From Bacillota bacterium (GTDB lineage: Bacteria; Bacillota; Clostridia; Christensenellales; SZUA-584): a stretch of 14,912 nucleotides of DNA. Positions 7,228 to 13,940 of this stretch are shown in pieces. The notes below the pieces were generated by a model. It had not been told where the DNA came from, did no database searches, and saw nothing but the letters and a program-made list of their open reading frames with translations. The stretch covers positions 1-14,912 of the forward strand of contig JAEZIZ010000027.1 in the NCBI GenBank assembly GCA_023415915.1, in the 5' to 3' direction. Numbering within the stretch: position 1 is the stretch's first letter; every line of letters begins with the position of its first letter. A program made the position numbers and the translations under genes.

Positions 7228-8004
7228 CTACTCTGGCGCCGGCGCCGTCCACATCTCAATATATGTCATAGGGTCCACGTATACGTCGCCGTTCTTTATC
7301 TCGACGTACAGATAATCGCCGCTTAAGTTTCCTATCTCCTGCCCCGGCATCACGATGTCGTCCACCTTTACGCTGGGGTCGACGTTATAATAATACGCCG
7401 TCTCGCCCGTGTCGAGCTTCTCCTTTATGTAGCCCTTGCCGTCTATCTCGCCTATGTATTCTATCGTGCCTTTCGCAATGCTCACTATCTGCGTGCTCAC
7501 CGGGTCTATCCTTACGCCCTTAGAGCCGGACTGTCCGAACGCGGTCAAAATCTCGCCGTCGGAAGGAAGCACCGCCACACCCTCGGGCAGAGGGCTGAAC
7601 ACGCTCTGCGTCTCGTCGTTCAAGTTGTCTACAAACTTGAGCCGCCCTATATCCTTGTCGATATCAAGCTCATGTTCCACAGCGTTGCCCAAAGTATCCG
7701 TTATAGTGTTCGCGGCGGGCGAGTTTATGCTCGCTATGCCGAGAATCACCACGGCTATTGCGGCGCAGATACCCGTCTTTATCATAAGCCTCCTGTATCC
7801 GCCGTCATCCGCCTCCTTTGGCTTGTCGTCCACAATTTTTATAGATATGCCCCGCTTGCCGACGTCGTCGGTATTTTCGCCCAATAGCGCACCGAGCTTC
7901 CTCGACGCCCAGGTTTTATGCTTTCGTTTGTCAGGCTCGGGCTGCTTAACCTCGCTGGCAAAGCCCTCGAGTTCCAGCTTCGGCAGACTGTCCTTATCCA
8001 TCAT
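7228..8004 (-). CDS. spoIVFA: SpoIVFA-like membrane protein with inactive M23/LytM domain
   Basis: The 258-residue product has a charged cytoplasmic N-terminal region (1-70), one membrane helix (about 74-94), a linker, and a C-terminal LytM/M23-like fold (about 146-246: DGEILTAFGQSGSKG through VMPGQEIGNLSGDYLYVEI). The zinc ligands of active M23 peptidases are missing: no His in the first motif, and YVE in place of HxH. This matches SpoIVFA, which in Bacillus scaffolds and inhibits SpoIVFB and is itself cut by SpoIVB. Adjacency to the SpoIVFB-like gene is the main support. Tandem ATGs at 8004 and 8001 follow an AAGGAGG (8009-8015); the second has the better spacing (seven bases). A weak SigE-like promoter may lie at 8096-8125. 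Confidence 0.8.
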   Translation of the reverse strand: MMDKDSLPKLELEGFASEVKQPEPDKRKHKTWASRKLGALLGENTDDVGKRGISIKIVDDKPKEADDGGYRRLMIKTGICAAIAVVILGIASINSPAANTITDTLGNAVEHELDIDKDIGRLKFVDNLNDETQSVFSPLPEGVAVLPSDGEILTAFGQSGSKGVRIDPVSTQIVSIAKGTIEYIGEIDGKGYIKEKLDTGETAYYYNVDPSVKVDDIVMPGQEIGNLSGDYLYVEIKNGDVYVDPMTYIEMWTAPAPE

Positions 8005-8020
8005 TATGCCTCCTTATTGC

Positions 8021-8042
8021 TCCATAGCCCGCGGCATATGGA
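8021..8042 (-). promoter_or_regulatory. Hairpin in the spoIVFA leader next to the ribosome binding site
   Basis: An inverted repeat, tccata-gcc with ggc-a-tatgga, forms a nine-pair stem with a 3-base loop and one bulge. It lies six bases upstream of the AAGGAGG of spoIVFA. It could affect translation or mRNA stability. There is no T tract, so it is not a terminator. Confidence 0.4.
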
Positions 8043-8095
8043 GACGATGTGGTTATACTCACAGCGCTTCATTTTGATTAATATCGCCTTCGCCA

Positions 8096-8125
8096 TATGT
8101 ATATTGCGAAAAAGAGCGAATAATT
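8096..8125 (-). promoter_or_regulatory. Possible SigE-like promoter for spoIVFA-spoIVFB
   Basis: On the minus strand AATTATT (8119-8125) and TATACATA (8096-8103) are 15 bases apart. They loosely resemble the SigE -35 (KMATATT) and -10 (CATACAMT) elements expected for a mother-cell operon. The match is partial, about five of eight bases in the -10, so this is tentative. Confidence 0.25.
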
Positions 8126-8191
8126 CTGAACCGGGAAAGTATTAAAGGGGCATAAAGCGTCGGGAAATGTTATAATACACATCTTCACACC

Positions 8192-8217
8192 AAAAAGCCG
8201 CTGAAAGCGGGAGCGGC
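8192..8217 (-). terminator. Terminator of the permease-like gene
   Basis: On the minus strand gccgct (8212-8217) pairs with agcggc (8197-8202) around a 9-base loop and is followed by five T's (8192-8196). It lies about 70 bases after the stop of the upstream membrane protein gene and separates it from spoIVFA. Confidence 0.75.
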
Positions 8218-8285
8218 GTAAAATTCTGTGCGGAAACACTGAAAGACGTTATACGGATAATAGAAGAAAATTCCTGATAAGAGTA

Positions 8286-9443
8286 TTATACGACGGATTC
8301 CTGATCCTTCTTCTTTGCGCTTCTCCTTTTCACCCTGCTTACAAAGAACACCGCGCTGAAAATAATGATTACTATAGCACGAACCAGCATCTGGTCGTAA
8401 GAAGACATGTTTAACAAGTTCATACCGTTACCAAGAAGCGTCCATCCAAACGCCGGAACGAGAGCGTAAAATACGCTCCATTTGCTGTCCTTAAGCCTTA
8501 GGGACGACACGGCGAAAAACACTAGCGCCACAACGGCATAAAGCTCCTGTCCCGAATCCTGCCGGGCAGCGCCTAGCCGCTTTGCTATAAAATAACCGGC
8601 TAAAGCCGCTATCGCTGCGCTGGCGGAAAACGCTGCTATATGGGCTATGTTTTTGCGCCACAGCGCTTTATTTTTACGTGACCCTGAGCCGCTGCTCAAA
8701 TGCCTGTCTTTTGGGAGCCGCAGCTTTGTGAAAAATACAAGCGCTGCGCAAACCGCGGCCGCTATTACCGGCAGCAGATATGCGTTTAAAACATCCGCGC
8801 CGCCTGTCATTTTCAATGACGTGCCGAAAACGAGCCGCGAAGAAAGCAGAGCAAGCGCGCCTGTTATAAGCGTCGCTATTACCGCGGGCATATTCGTCAG
8901 TGTAACGATTAGTCCGTTCACTATCCCTATAAGCACGCATACACCCAGCGCGGAGACTAAGCCCCAAAGCGGATCGCCCGACGCCGCGATATACCCTGCA
9001 AGCACTGAAATCGGCACGAACGATATATCGGGGCCGCCTGCTTTCATCGTCAGCGCCACGGCAAGTGCGGCTGCGGCATAAAACCCGAACTGCACGTCGG
9101 CGACGTTGCGTAAGTTTTCAGCGCTAAAAAACCGGCTATCCGTCATGCACAGTATAAGCGCGCCCAGCAAAAATATGCCCGTAAGCGCTAACCCCGGAAT
9201 ATCCTTATTACCCGGATGCACGGGCTTTGAATATCCGTTTGCGGGTTTCCAATTTCCAAGGGGAGCCCTTTTATCCTCAAGGCTCTCCACCACCATATAA
9301 CAGGTTATAAACGTAAGGAAAATACCGAGAAACCAATATGCAAAAAAGCTGCAGCCTTTATCCTTTGCCAGCTTTGCGGGCATCAGCGAAAGCGCCGCGT
9401 TTACCGCAGCGGCAACAATTATGCCTATGACGTTGTAAGTCAA
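8286..9443 (-). CDS. Membrane protein: conserved N-terminal module plus divergent RbsC-like permease domain
   Basis: The 385-residue product is mostly hydrophobic. Residues about 5-55 (two helices with PAKLAKDKGCSFFAYW between them) match the N terminus of the zinc-ribbon protein encoded just upstream. Residues about 85-370 resemble BPD_transp_2 sugar/ribose permeases (RbsC type): AGGPDISFVPISVLAGYIAA for the GGIDLSVG segment, GIVNGLIVTL, PAVIATLITGALAL, and GNGMNLLNMSSYDQMLVRAIVI near the end. The cytoplasmic loops that normally contact the ATPase are not conserved: the GGN..AA segment is a basic linker near 240-265, and the glycine-rich GGxxLxGGxG segment reads VFFAVSSLRLKDSKW. No ATPase or binding-protein gene is nearby. 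The start is a TTG at 9443 with GGGGG seven bases upstream. Function is unknown. Confidence 0.78.
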   Translation of the reverse strand: MTYNVIGIIVAAAVNAALSLMPAKLAKDKGCSFFAYWFLGIFLTFITCYMVVESLEDKRAPLGNWKPANGYSKPVHPGNKDIPGLALTGIFLLGALILCMTDSRFFSAENLRNVADVQFGFYAAAALAVALTMKAGGPDISFVPISVLAGYIAASGDPLWGLVSALGVCVLIGIVNGLIVTLTNMPAVIATLITGALALLSSRLVFGTSLKMTGGADVLNAYLLPVIAAAVCAALVFFTKLRLPKDRHLSSGSGSRKNKALWRKNIAHIAAFSASAAIAALAGYFIAKRLGAARQDSGQELYAVVALVFFAVSSLRLKDSKWSVFYALVPAFGWTLLGNGMNLLNMSSYDQMLVRAIVIIIFSAVFFVSRVKRRSAKKKDQESVV

Positions 9444-9455
9444 GCTTCTACCCCC

Positions 9456-9469
9456 ATGTTAAATAACAT
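9456..9469. repeat. Palindrome upstream of the permease-like gene
   Basis: The perfect 14-base palindrome atgttaaataacat lies directly upstream of the GGGGG ribosome binding site of the permease-like gene. It could be a repressor operator or a small hairpin. No clear promoter could be placed around it. Confidence 0.3.
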
Positions 9470-9536
9470 ACAAAAACAATAAGCTGCTTTTTTTATTTCG
9501 TTCTTAAAATATTAAACTATATTGTTCAATCGCACG

Positions 9537-9866
9537 CTATTGCACCTTTGCGCCGCATCCGGGGCAGTACGGATCGCCGCCTGCCAGCCCGTGCCCGCAT
9601 TTAGAGCAGTAGCTGGAAAACTGGCCCTGCTGCGGATTTTGATACCCGTACGGCTGATACGGAGTTTTTTCAGGTAGACAGACGGCTATTATAAGCCCTA
9701 TCACGAACGACGCGAAAAAGCCAATGCACCAAAAAGCGCCGAAGCTGTATCCTTTGTTTTTCGCAATATACGCGGGAATAAACGCAAGGCCTACGTTAGC
9801 CCCTATTCCCAGTATTATCAGTATTATCGCGATGGTTGGAATTCCGCTATATATTGGCACTGACAT
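9537..9866 (-). CDS. Small membrane protein with C-terminal zinc ribbon
   Basis: The 109-residue product has two membrane helices (about 8-28 and 43-63) joined by FIPAYIAKNKGYSFGAFW, then a Pro/Gln/Tyr-rich linker (65-84), then a zinc ribbon with C87, C90, C101 and C104 (CSKCG and CPGCG). The helical module is clearly related to the N terminus of the downstream permease-like protein. I chose the ATG at 9866, which has GGGGGT upstream at the same spacing as in the downstream gene, rather than the GTG at 9896. Such helix-pair plus zinc-ribbon proteins are common and uncharacterised in clostridia. Function is unknown; the pair may be co-expressed, with 93 bases between them. Confidence 0.75.
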   Translation of the reverse strand: MSVPIYSGIPTIAIILIILGIGANVGLAFIPAYIAKNKGYSFGAFWCIGFFASFVIGLIIAVCLPEKTPYQPYGYQNPQQGQFSSYCSKCGHGLAGGDPYCPGCGAKVQ

Positions 9867-9952
9867 GCATGATACCCCCATAAATTTACTTTGCACTTAT
9901 TATATCAGCGATTCTATGTATATACAATCGCTGTGTTTCACGGCTGCATAAC

Positions 9953-9977
9953 TTAGGCTTCTCCCCGAATAGAAAGC
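9953..9977 (-). repeat. Degenerate copy of the intergenic hairpin repeat
   Basis: The stretch aggcttctcccc-gaat-agaaagctta resembles a hairpin arm of the repeats to the right with its central part lost. It precedes a ttacagcaattt spacer, just as the inverted copy at 10150-10200 precedes the related ttatagcaattt spacer. Confidence 0.35.
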
Positions 9978-9981
9978 TTAC

Positions 9982-10054
9982 TTACAGCAATTTATGCACT
10001 CTTATAGGCTTCTCCTTGAGGAGAAGCTGTCGCCGACAGGCGACTGATGAGGTG
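9982..10054 (+). repeat. Intergenic hairpin repeat, copy A
   Basis: A 24-base left flank (ttacagcaattt...) is followed by a core at 10007-10054: hairpin ggcttctcc/ggagaagc, a second small hairpin ctgtcg/cgacag, then the conserved end gactgatgaggtg. The same layout recurs at 10205-10280. Repeats ending in gatgaggtg are abundant between genes in many gut clostridial genomes, as recalled from general knowledge. Confidence 0.75.
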
Positions 10055-10149
10055 TAAAAAAGATGAGCAATCATACAATACAAAATACTAGGCACAAGTC
10101 GATTTTAGATCGCCTGTTACAAGATTCATCAAGTTAAGGAAGGGGGGAA

Positions 10150-10200
10150 CACCTCATCCGACGCAGCAAGCCGCGCCACCTTCCCCTCTAAGGGGAAGGC
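10150..10200 (-). repeat. Intergenic hairpin repeat, copy B (inverted)
   Basis: Read on the minus strand: hairpin ccttcccc/ggggaagg, a second GC-rich hairpin, then the end cggatgaggtg. It is the same architecture as copies A and C in the opposite orientation, with the ggaaggtggc variant of the first hairpin. Confidence 0.75.
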
Positions 10201-10204
10201 TTAT

Positions 10205-10280
10205 TTATAGCAATTTTTATGCTCAAAGGCTTCCCCTCGAGGGGAAGCTGGCAAATGCGAAGCATTTGACTGATGAGGTG
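10205..10280 (+). repeat. Intergenic hairpin repeat, copy C
   Basis: The left flank ttatagcaattttt... is followed by a perfect 20-base palindrome (10229-10248, gcttcccc-tcga-ggggaagc), a second hairpin caaatgc/gcatttg, then gactgatgaggtg. It is the best-preserved unit. With copy B it forms a divergent pair only a few bases apart. Confidence 0.8.
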
Positions 10281-10287
10281 TACTGAA

Positions 10288-10319
10288 GAAGCTGTCGCCG
10301 ACAGGCAACTGATGAGGTG
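10288..10319 (+). repeat. Intergenic hairpin repeat, partial copy D
   Basis: This copy keeps only the right half of the unit: gaagctgtcgccgacaggc followed by aactgatgaggtg. It lies seven bases after copy C and closely matches copy A, so it probably arose by local duplication and truncation. Confidence 0.65.
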
Positions 10320-10360
10320 CTGCTTATACCAGCAAACATCCCCTCATAATGGCCATTATA

Positions 10361-10388
10361 CAAAAATAAGGCTCTTTCGAGCCCTATT
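10361..10388 (-). terminator. Terminator of proS
   Basis: On the minus strand a ten-pair stem (10379-10388 with 10365-10374, one G·U pair) closed by a GAAA tetraloop is followed by TTTTG. It lies 11 bases after the proS stop codon. Confidence 0.85.
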
Positions 10389-10399
10389 TCTTTATCACT

Positions 10400-12100
10400 T
10401 TAGATTTTGCTTATAGCCTCTATTATCTTATCCACCGCTTCGTCCGCGCCGAGTTCTTCCGCAGACGCCGACGCCCTTTGCTTATATTCGACGATGCCTT
10501 CAGCTGCCCTGCGTCCTACTGTTATCCTGTGCGGTATGCCTATAAGGTCCGCGTCCTTGAACTTTACGCCCGCCCGCTCGTCGCGGTCGTCTATCAGCAT
10601 TTCTATGCCGGCTTTGGTCAATTTATTATATATTTCCTCAGCAAGCGCCGTCTGCTGCTCATTTGCCGAGCTCACGGGTATAACAATGGCGCTATAAGGC
10701 GCTACGCTGTCCGGCCATATAATGCCGTCCTTATCGCAGCTTTGTTCTATTATGGCCTGCATAGTGCGGTTGAGGCCTATGCCGTAGCTGCCCATGATGC
10801 ACGGCTTCTCCTTGCCGTCCTGATCCAAGTACTTGCAGTCCATGGCTACGCTGTACTTAGTGCCGAGCTTGAATATATGCCCTACTTCTATGGCGTTGGC
10901 TGTCTCAAGCCCTTCCCCGCACTCGGGGCAGGGGTCGCCCGCTACAACCGTGCGTATATCGACCACTTCGTCCGATGTAAAATCGCGCCCGAAGTTTACG
11001 TTTTTATAATGATAGTCCGTTTCATTGGCGCCCACGAGGAAGTTGCCCATACCAACTATCTCTTTGTCAACTATTATCCTGTCGGCCTTTATGCCAACAG
11101 GCCCCGCAAAACCCACCTGCGCGTTCGTCGCTTTCATTACGTCTTCCGCGCCCGCAAGCTCGAGCTCCAAGCACCCTAAGTAATTCTTCAGCTTCGTTTC
11201 GTTAAGCTCCCTGTCGCCCCTCACCATAGCGGCTACCACCTTGCCGTCCGCAATATACAGCAGCGTCTTGGCAAACTTTTCGGGGCCGTAACCGAAGAAG
11301 CCCACAAGCTCCTCTATGGTTCCGGCGTTGGACGTATGCACTTTTTCCATAGGCTCCTGCGCGCCGTCAAAAGGCGCCGCATCAAGGCAAGGCGCAAGCT
11401 CCGAGTTAGCCGCGTAACCGCAGGCAGGGCATATCGCAATCCTGTCGTCGCCAATGTCGGATTTTATCATGAATTCCTGAGAGCCCGAACCGCCCATTGC
11501 GCCCGTATCAGCGTGCACTACGACATATTTGAGCCCGCAGCGGTCGAACACCCTGCAGTACGCGTCGTACATCTTCTTATACGATTCATCGAGCCCTTTT
11601 TCGTCCACATCGAACGAATACGCATCCTTCATCACGAACTCGCGGCAGCGTATCATACCGAACCTCGGGCGGCGCTCGTCGCGGTACTTCGTCTGTATCT
11701 GATACAGCGTTTTGGGCATTGCCTTATAAGACTGCATCTCTGGCTTTAACAGGTACGCGAATATCTCCTCGTGCGTGGGCCCGAGGCAAAAATCCCGTCC
11801 GTTCCTGTCCTTAAACTTTATCATCTCGGTGCCGAACACGTCCCACCTGCCCGATTGCTGGTAATACTCCGCCGGCAAAAACGCGGACATTATAAGCTCC
11901 TGCGCGCCCGCGGCGTCCATTTCCTCGCGTATTATGTTCTCTATTTTCTTGAACACCCTAAGTCCCAGCGGCATCAGCGCGTACACTCCCGCGGCAAGGC
12001 GGCGTATCATGCCCGCCTTAAGCAGCAGTACGTGGCTTTCGGCCTCCGCCTCGGAGGGCACTTCTCTCTGGGTGGAAAACAGCATTTCGGACATTCTCAT
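10400..12100 (-). CDS. proS: Prolyl-tRNA synthetase, bacterial type with editing domain
   Basis: This class II synthetase charges tRNA-Pro. The 566 residues match the bacterial-type enzyme. The N-terminal catalytic part has motif 1 near residues 60-80, motif 2 around 140-160 (YRDERRPRFGMIRCREFVMKD) and motif 3 at 437-445 (GSYGIGLNR). The YbaK-like insertion domain (about 250-375) that hydrolyses mischarged alanyl-tRNA-Pro is present, and the anticodon-binding domain occupies about 470-566. CPAC (224-227) and CPEC (391-394) may form a zinc site. The ATG at 12100 has AAGGAG 11 bases upstream; an ATG at 12094 is also possible. The gene is monocistronic with its own promoter and terminator, and no T-box leader is visible. 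Confidence 0.97.
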   Translation of the reverse strand: MRMSEMLFSTQREVPSEAEAESHVLLLKAGMIRRLAAGVYALMPLGLRVFKKIENIIREEMDAAGAQELIMSAFLPAEYYQQSGRWDVFGTEMIKFKDRNGRDFCLGPTHEEIFAYLLKPEMQSYKAMPKTLYQIQTKYRDERRPRFGMIRCREFVMKDAYSFDVDEKGLDESYKKMYDAYCRVFDRCGLKYVVVHADTGAMGGSGSQEFMIKSDIGDDRIAICPACGYAANSELAPCLDAAPFDGAQEPMEKVHTSNAGTIEELVGFFGYGPEKFAKTLLYIADGKVVAAMVRGDRELNETKLKNYLGCLELELAGAEDVMKATNAQVGFAGPVGIKADRIIVDKEIVGMGNFLVGANETDYHYKNVNFGRDFTSDEVVDIRTVVAGDPCPECGEGLETANAIEVGHIFKLGTKYSVAMDCKYLDQDGKEKPCIMGSYGIGLNRTMQAIIEQSCDKDGIIWPDSVAPYSAIVIPVSSANEQQTALAEEIYNKLTKAGIEMLIDDRDERAGVKFKDADLIGIPHRITVGRRAAEGIVEYKQRASASAEELGADEAVDKIIEAISKI

Positions 12101-12171
12101 TGCGGTCTTAGCTCCTTATTCGGTTTGCTCGAAAAGTCGCGCTTTTCAGGGCTTTACCAATATTCCCGCAA

Positions 12172-12200
12172 AGTATAACACAAATAAAAAGCGCTATCAA
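12172..12200 (-). promoter_or_regulatory. SigA-type promoter for proS
   Basis: On the minus strand TTGATA (12195-12200) and TATACT (12172-12177) have a 17-base spacer. The leader of about 65 bases is too short for a T-box riboswitch. Confidence 0.75.
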
Positions 12201-12262
12201 TAATCATAAAAAGCGTTTTAAGCGCCGCGGCGGGAAAAATATATGTTCATTGCCGCCTTTTA

Positions 12263-12271
12263 TGCTATAAT
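12263..12271 (+). promoter_or_regulatory. Extended -10 promoter for the HAD gene
   Basis: TGcTATAAT (12263-12271) is a perfect extended -10 element, about 30 bases before the HAD start codon. No good -35 is present, as is typical of extended -10 promoters. It is divergent from the proS promoter. Confidence 0.6.
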
Positions 12272-12300
12272 GTGTAAGGAAAGCGAGTATTGGTATTATA

Positions 12301-13011
12301 ATGTACAGATATATTTTACTGGACGCAGATAACACGCTCTATGATTTCGACAAAGCCGAATATTTAAGCCTCAAAGCCACGCTGGAACATTTCGGGCTGC
12401 CGTTTTCGGACGGCATAGCAAGCACGTATTCCGCCATCAACCTTGGGCTTTGGAAGCAATACGAGAAAAAGCTCGTACCGAAAGAAACTATACTTACTCG
12501 GCGCTTTCAAGAGCTGTTTAAGCTGCTGGGAGCGAGCGCGGACCCGGGGCTGGCTAATGAGATCTACCGTAAAAACCTTGAAACGAAATCGATACTCCTG
12601 CCGCACGCCGAAGAGGTTTGCGAGGAATTATCAAAGCATTTTACTCTGGCGATAGTAACTAACGGCGTCGCGACGACGCAGCGCAGCCGTTTTCTTATTT
12701 CCCCGGTACGCAAGTACATAAAGCATCTAATCATATCCGAAGAGCTGGGCACCGCAAAGCCTGACATAGCTTTTTTCAACGCGGCGTTCGAAATAATAGG
12801 CTGCGCCGACAAAAGCGAAATACTGGTGGTGGGCGATTCGCTCTCTTCCGATATAAAGGGCGCCGCAAACGCAGGCGTGGACTGCTGCTGGTTCAACCCC
12901 GGGCGGCTTCCCAACGACAGCGGCTGCGACATCACGTATGAGATATCCGACCTAAGAGAGCTTACCCGGTTACTGCTTGATGGCGGCGCGAGGCGTTTTG
13001 CGGATAAGTAA
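12301..13011 (+). CDS. HAD-superfamily phosphatase, YjjG/YfnB-like
   Basis: This is a cytoplasmic haloacid dehalogenase-like hydrolase of 236 residues, resembling the YjjG/YfnB nucleotidase group (TIGR02254) that dephosphorylates pyrimidine nucleoside monophosphates. All four HAD motifs are present: DADNT with nucleophile D8 and acid D10, T120-N121 in IVTNG, K153 in GTAKPD, and D179/D184 in VGDSLSSD. The helical cap (about 15-95) follows motif I. The ATG at 12301 sits about 30 bases after an extended -10 promoter and has no strong Shine-Dalgarno. The gene is followed 52 bases later by comFB on the same strand. The HAD fold is secure; the exact substrate is not. Confidence 0.88.
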   Translation: MYRYILLDADNTLYDFDKAEYLSLKATLEHFGLPFSDGIASTYSAINLGLWKQYEKKLVPKETILTRRFQELFKLLGASADPGLANEIYRKNLETKSILLPHAEEVCEELSKHFTLAIVTNGVATTQRSRFLISPVRKYIKHLIISEELGTAKPDIAFFNAAFEIIGCADKSEILVVGDSLSSDIKGAANAGVDCCWFNPGRLPNDSGCDITYEISDLRELTRLLLDGGARRFADK

Positions 13012-13063
13012 ATAAGTTATTTAGCGAAAACCGGAAAAGGTATATAGTGTAGTGAGGTGTGAT

Positions 13064-13351
13064 ATGAACGAAGGCAGTGTTAACAAGGAGTACATGCTTG
13101 TCAACGTAGCTGAAGAGCTTGTTAAGAAAAAAGTAAAAGAGATGATGCCGTCTTACGACATGTGCCAGTGCGGCAAGTGCTATCTCGACGTATGCGCGCT
13201 GGTGCTCAACCAGACGCACTCGCGCTATTACACGACGGAGAAGGGCAAGCTGCTAAACCTGCTGGATGCGACAAACAACCAGTTCAAGACGGATCTCGTC
13301 GTCACAGTGCTGGGCGCCATGAAACTGGTTAAAGAACATCCGCGCCACTAG
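13064..13351 (+). CDS. comFB: ComFB-family protein
   Basis: The 95-residue product matches the late competence development protein ComFB family. It has the cysteine cluster MCQCGKCYLDVCALVLN (C34, C36, C39, C44) followed by a YYTTEKGKLL segment, on a predicted helical fold. I chose the ATG at 13064, preceded by GAGGTG, rather than the upstream GTG at 13052. In Bacillus comFB lies between comFA and comFC, but neither is present here, so this is an orphan copy. ComFB-like proteins in cyanobacteria have been reported to bind cyclic dinucleotides, so a signalling role is possible but inferred. It probably shares a transcript with the HAD gene. Confidence 0.85.
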   Translation: MNEGSVNKEYMLVNVAEELVKKKVKEMMPSYDMCQCGKCYLDVCALVLNQTHSRYYTTEKGKLLNLLDATNNQFKTDLVVTVLGAMKLVKEHPRH

Positions 13352-13406
13352 CTTTAAACAACTTAATCGTCACCCAATCCGCCGCTTCGGCTTTGTCGGG
13401 GGGGCT

Positions 13407-13940
13407 TCAGCTTTTCTGCTCGCGCAGATACAGCTTTCTTAGCAGCTTATAGCTGGGCTTAAAGAGCAGCACCGCTGCAACCGCGTTTCCCGCGCAGTGC
13501 AGCAGATCGAATATTATGCCGCTCATCCAGTAGGCTGCCGCCGTGCCTATGCCGCCCATAAACAGATACGGGATAGCGCTTAGCGCTCCGAACAGCAGAC
13601 CATAAATGCCGGATACGACGGCCCAGAACAGCGGCTGCTCGTTTTTACGAAGAAGCAACACCGCCGCCGCGAGTATGGCCCAAATATAAAGGTAGCTTAT
13701 CCACCACAACCCGAATCCGAATATAAGCCCTTCCGCTATTACGAAAACGTATATCGGAAAAAACGCTTTTTTCCCCAATACCAGAGTATAGACAATAACG
13801 AGAAGCGAAACGAGCTCAATATTAGGAAGCACTGCAAGCGCGACCTGTACCATTATCAGAATCGCGCTTAACAGCCCGAGTAGCAGTATTTCCCTTATCG
13901 CCAGCTTTGAGTTACCAGCCGACAGTGAAAGTGATTTCAA
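13407..13940 (-). CDS. ECF transporter S component, probable corrinoid uptake
   Basis: This is a 177-residue integral membrane protein with about six hydrophobic segments. It begins after a short polar stretch (AIREILLLGLLSAILIMVQVAL), and the motif LPNIELVSLLVIVYTLVLGK plus the Trp/Tyr-rich FGLWWISYLYIW region is typical of ECF S components, which bind a vitamin and dock to a shared EcfT/EcfA module encoded elsewhere. The start is a TTG at 13940 with GGAG six bases upstream, inside the end of the DUF4430 gene (29-base overlap), so translation is coupled. A cobalamin riboswitch upstream of the operon points to B12 or a B12 precursor as substrate. It is not an obvious CbrT or BtuM by motif, so substrate is inferred from regulation. 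Confidence 0.8.
   Translation of the reverse strand: MKSLSLSAGNSKLAIREILLLGLLSAILIMVQVALAVLPNIELVSLLVIVYTLVLGKKAFFPIYVFVIAEGLIFGFGLWWISYLYIWAILAAAVLLLRKNEQPLFWAVVSGIYGLLFGALSAIPYLFMGGIGTAAAYWMSGIIFDLLHCAGNAVAAVLLFKPSYKLLRKLYLREQKS

Noticed and set aside
8164..8180. TGTTATAAT extended -10-like element on the plus strand
   Set aside because: No plus-strand gene or small RNA follows; the hairpin downstream works as a terminator only on the minus strand.
9950..10320. CRISPR array
   Set aside because: The units are palindromic, of both orientations and irregularly spaced, with no uniform spacers and no cas genes nearby.
10478..11179. A 233-codon plus-strand frame opposite proS
   Set aside because: It is fully antisense to the conserved prolyl-tRNA synthetase domains and has no ribosome binding site or family match.
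12101..12171. Possible T-box riboswitch before proS
   Set aside because: The leader is only about 65 bases and has neither a T-box sequence nor an antiterminator.
13370..13400. Possible shared terminator between comFB and the ECF S gene
   Set aside because: The gccg/cggc stem is only four pairs and is followed by TTTG; too weak to call.
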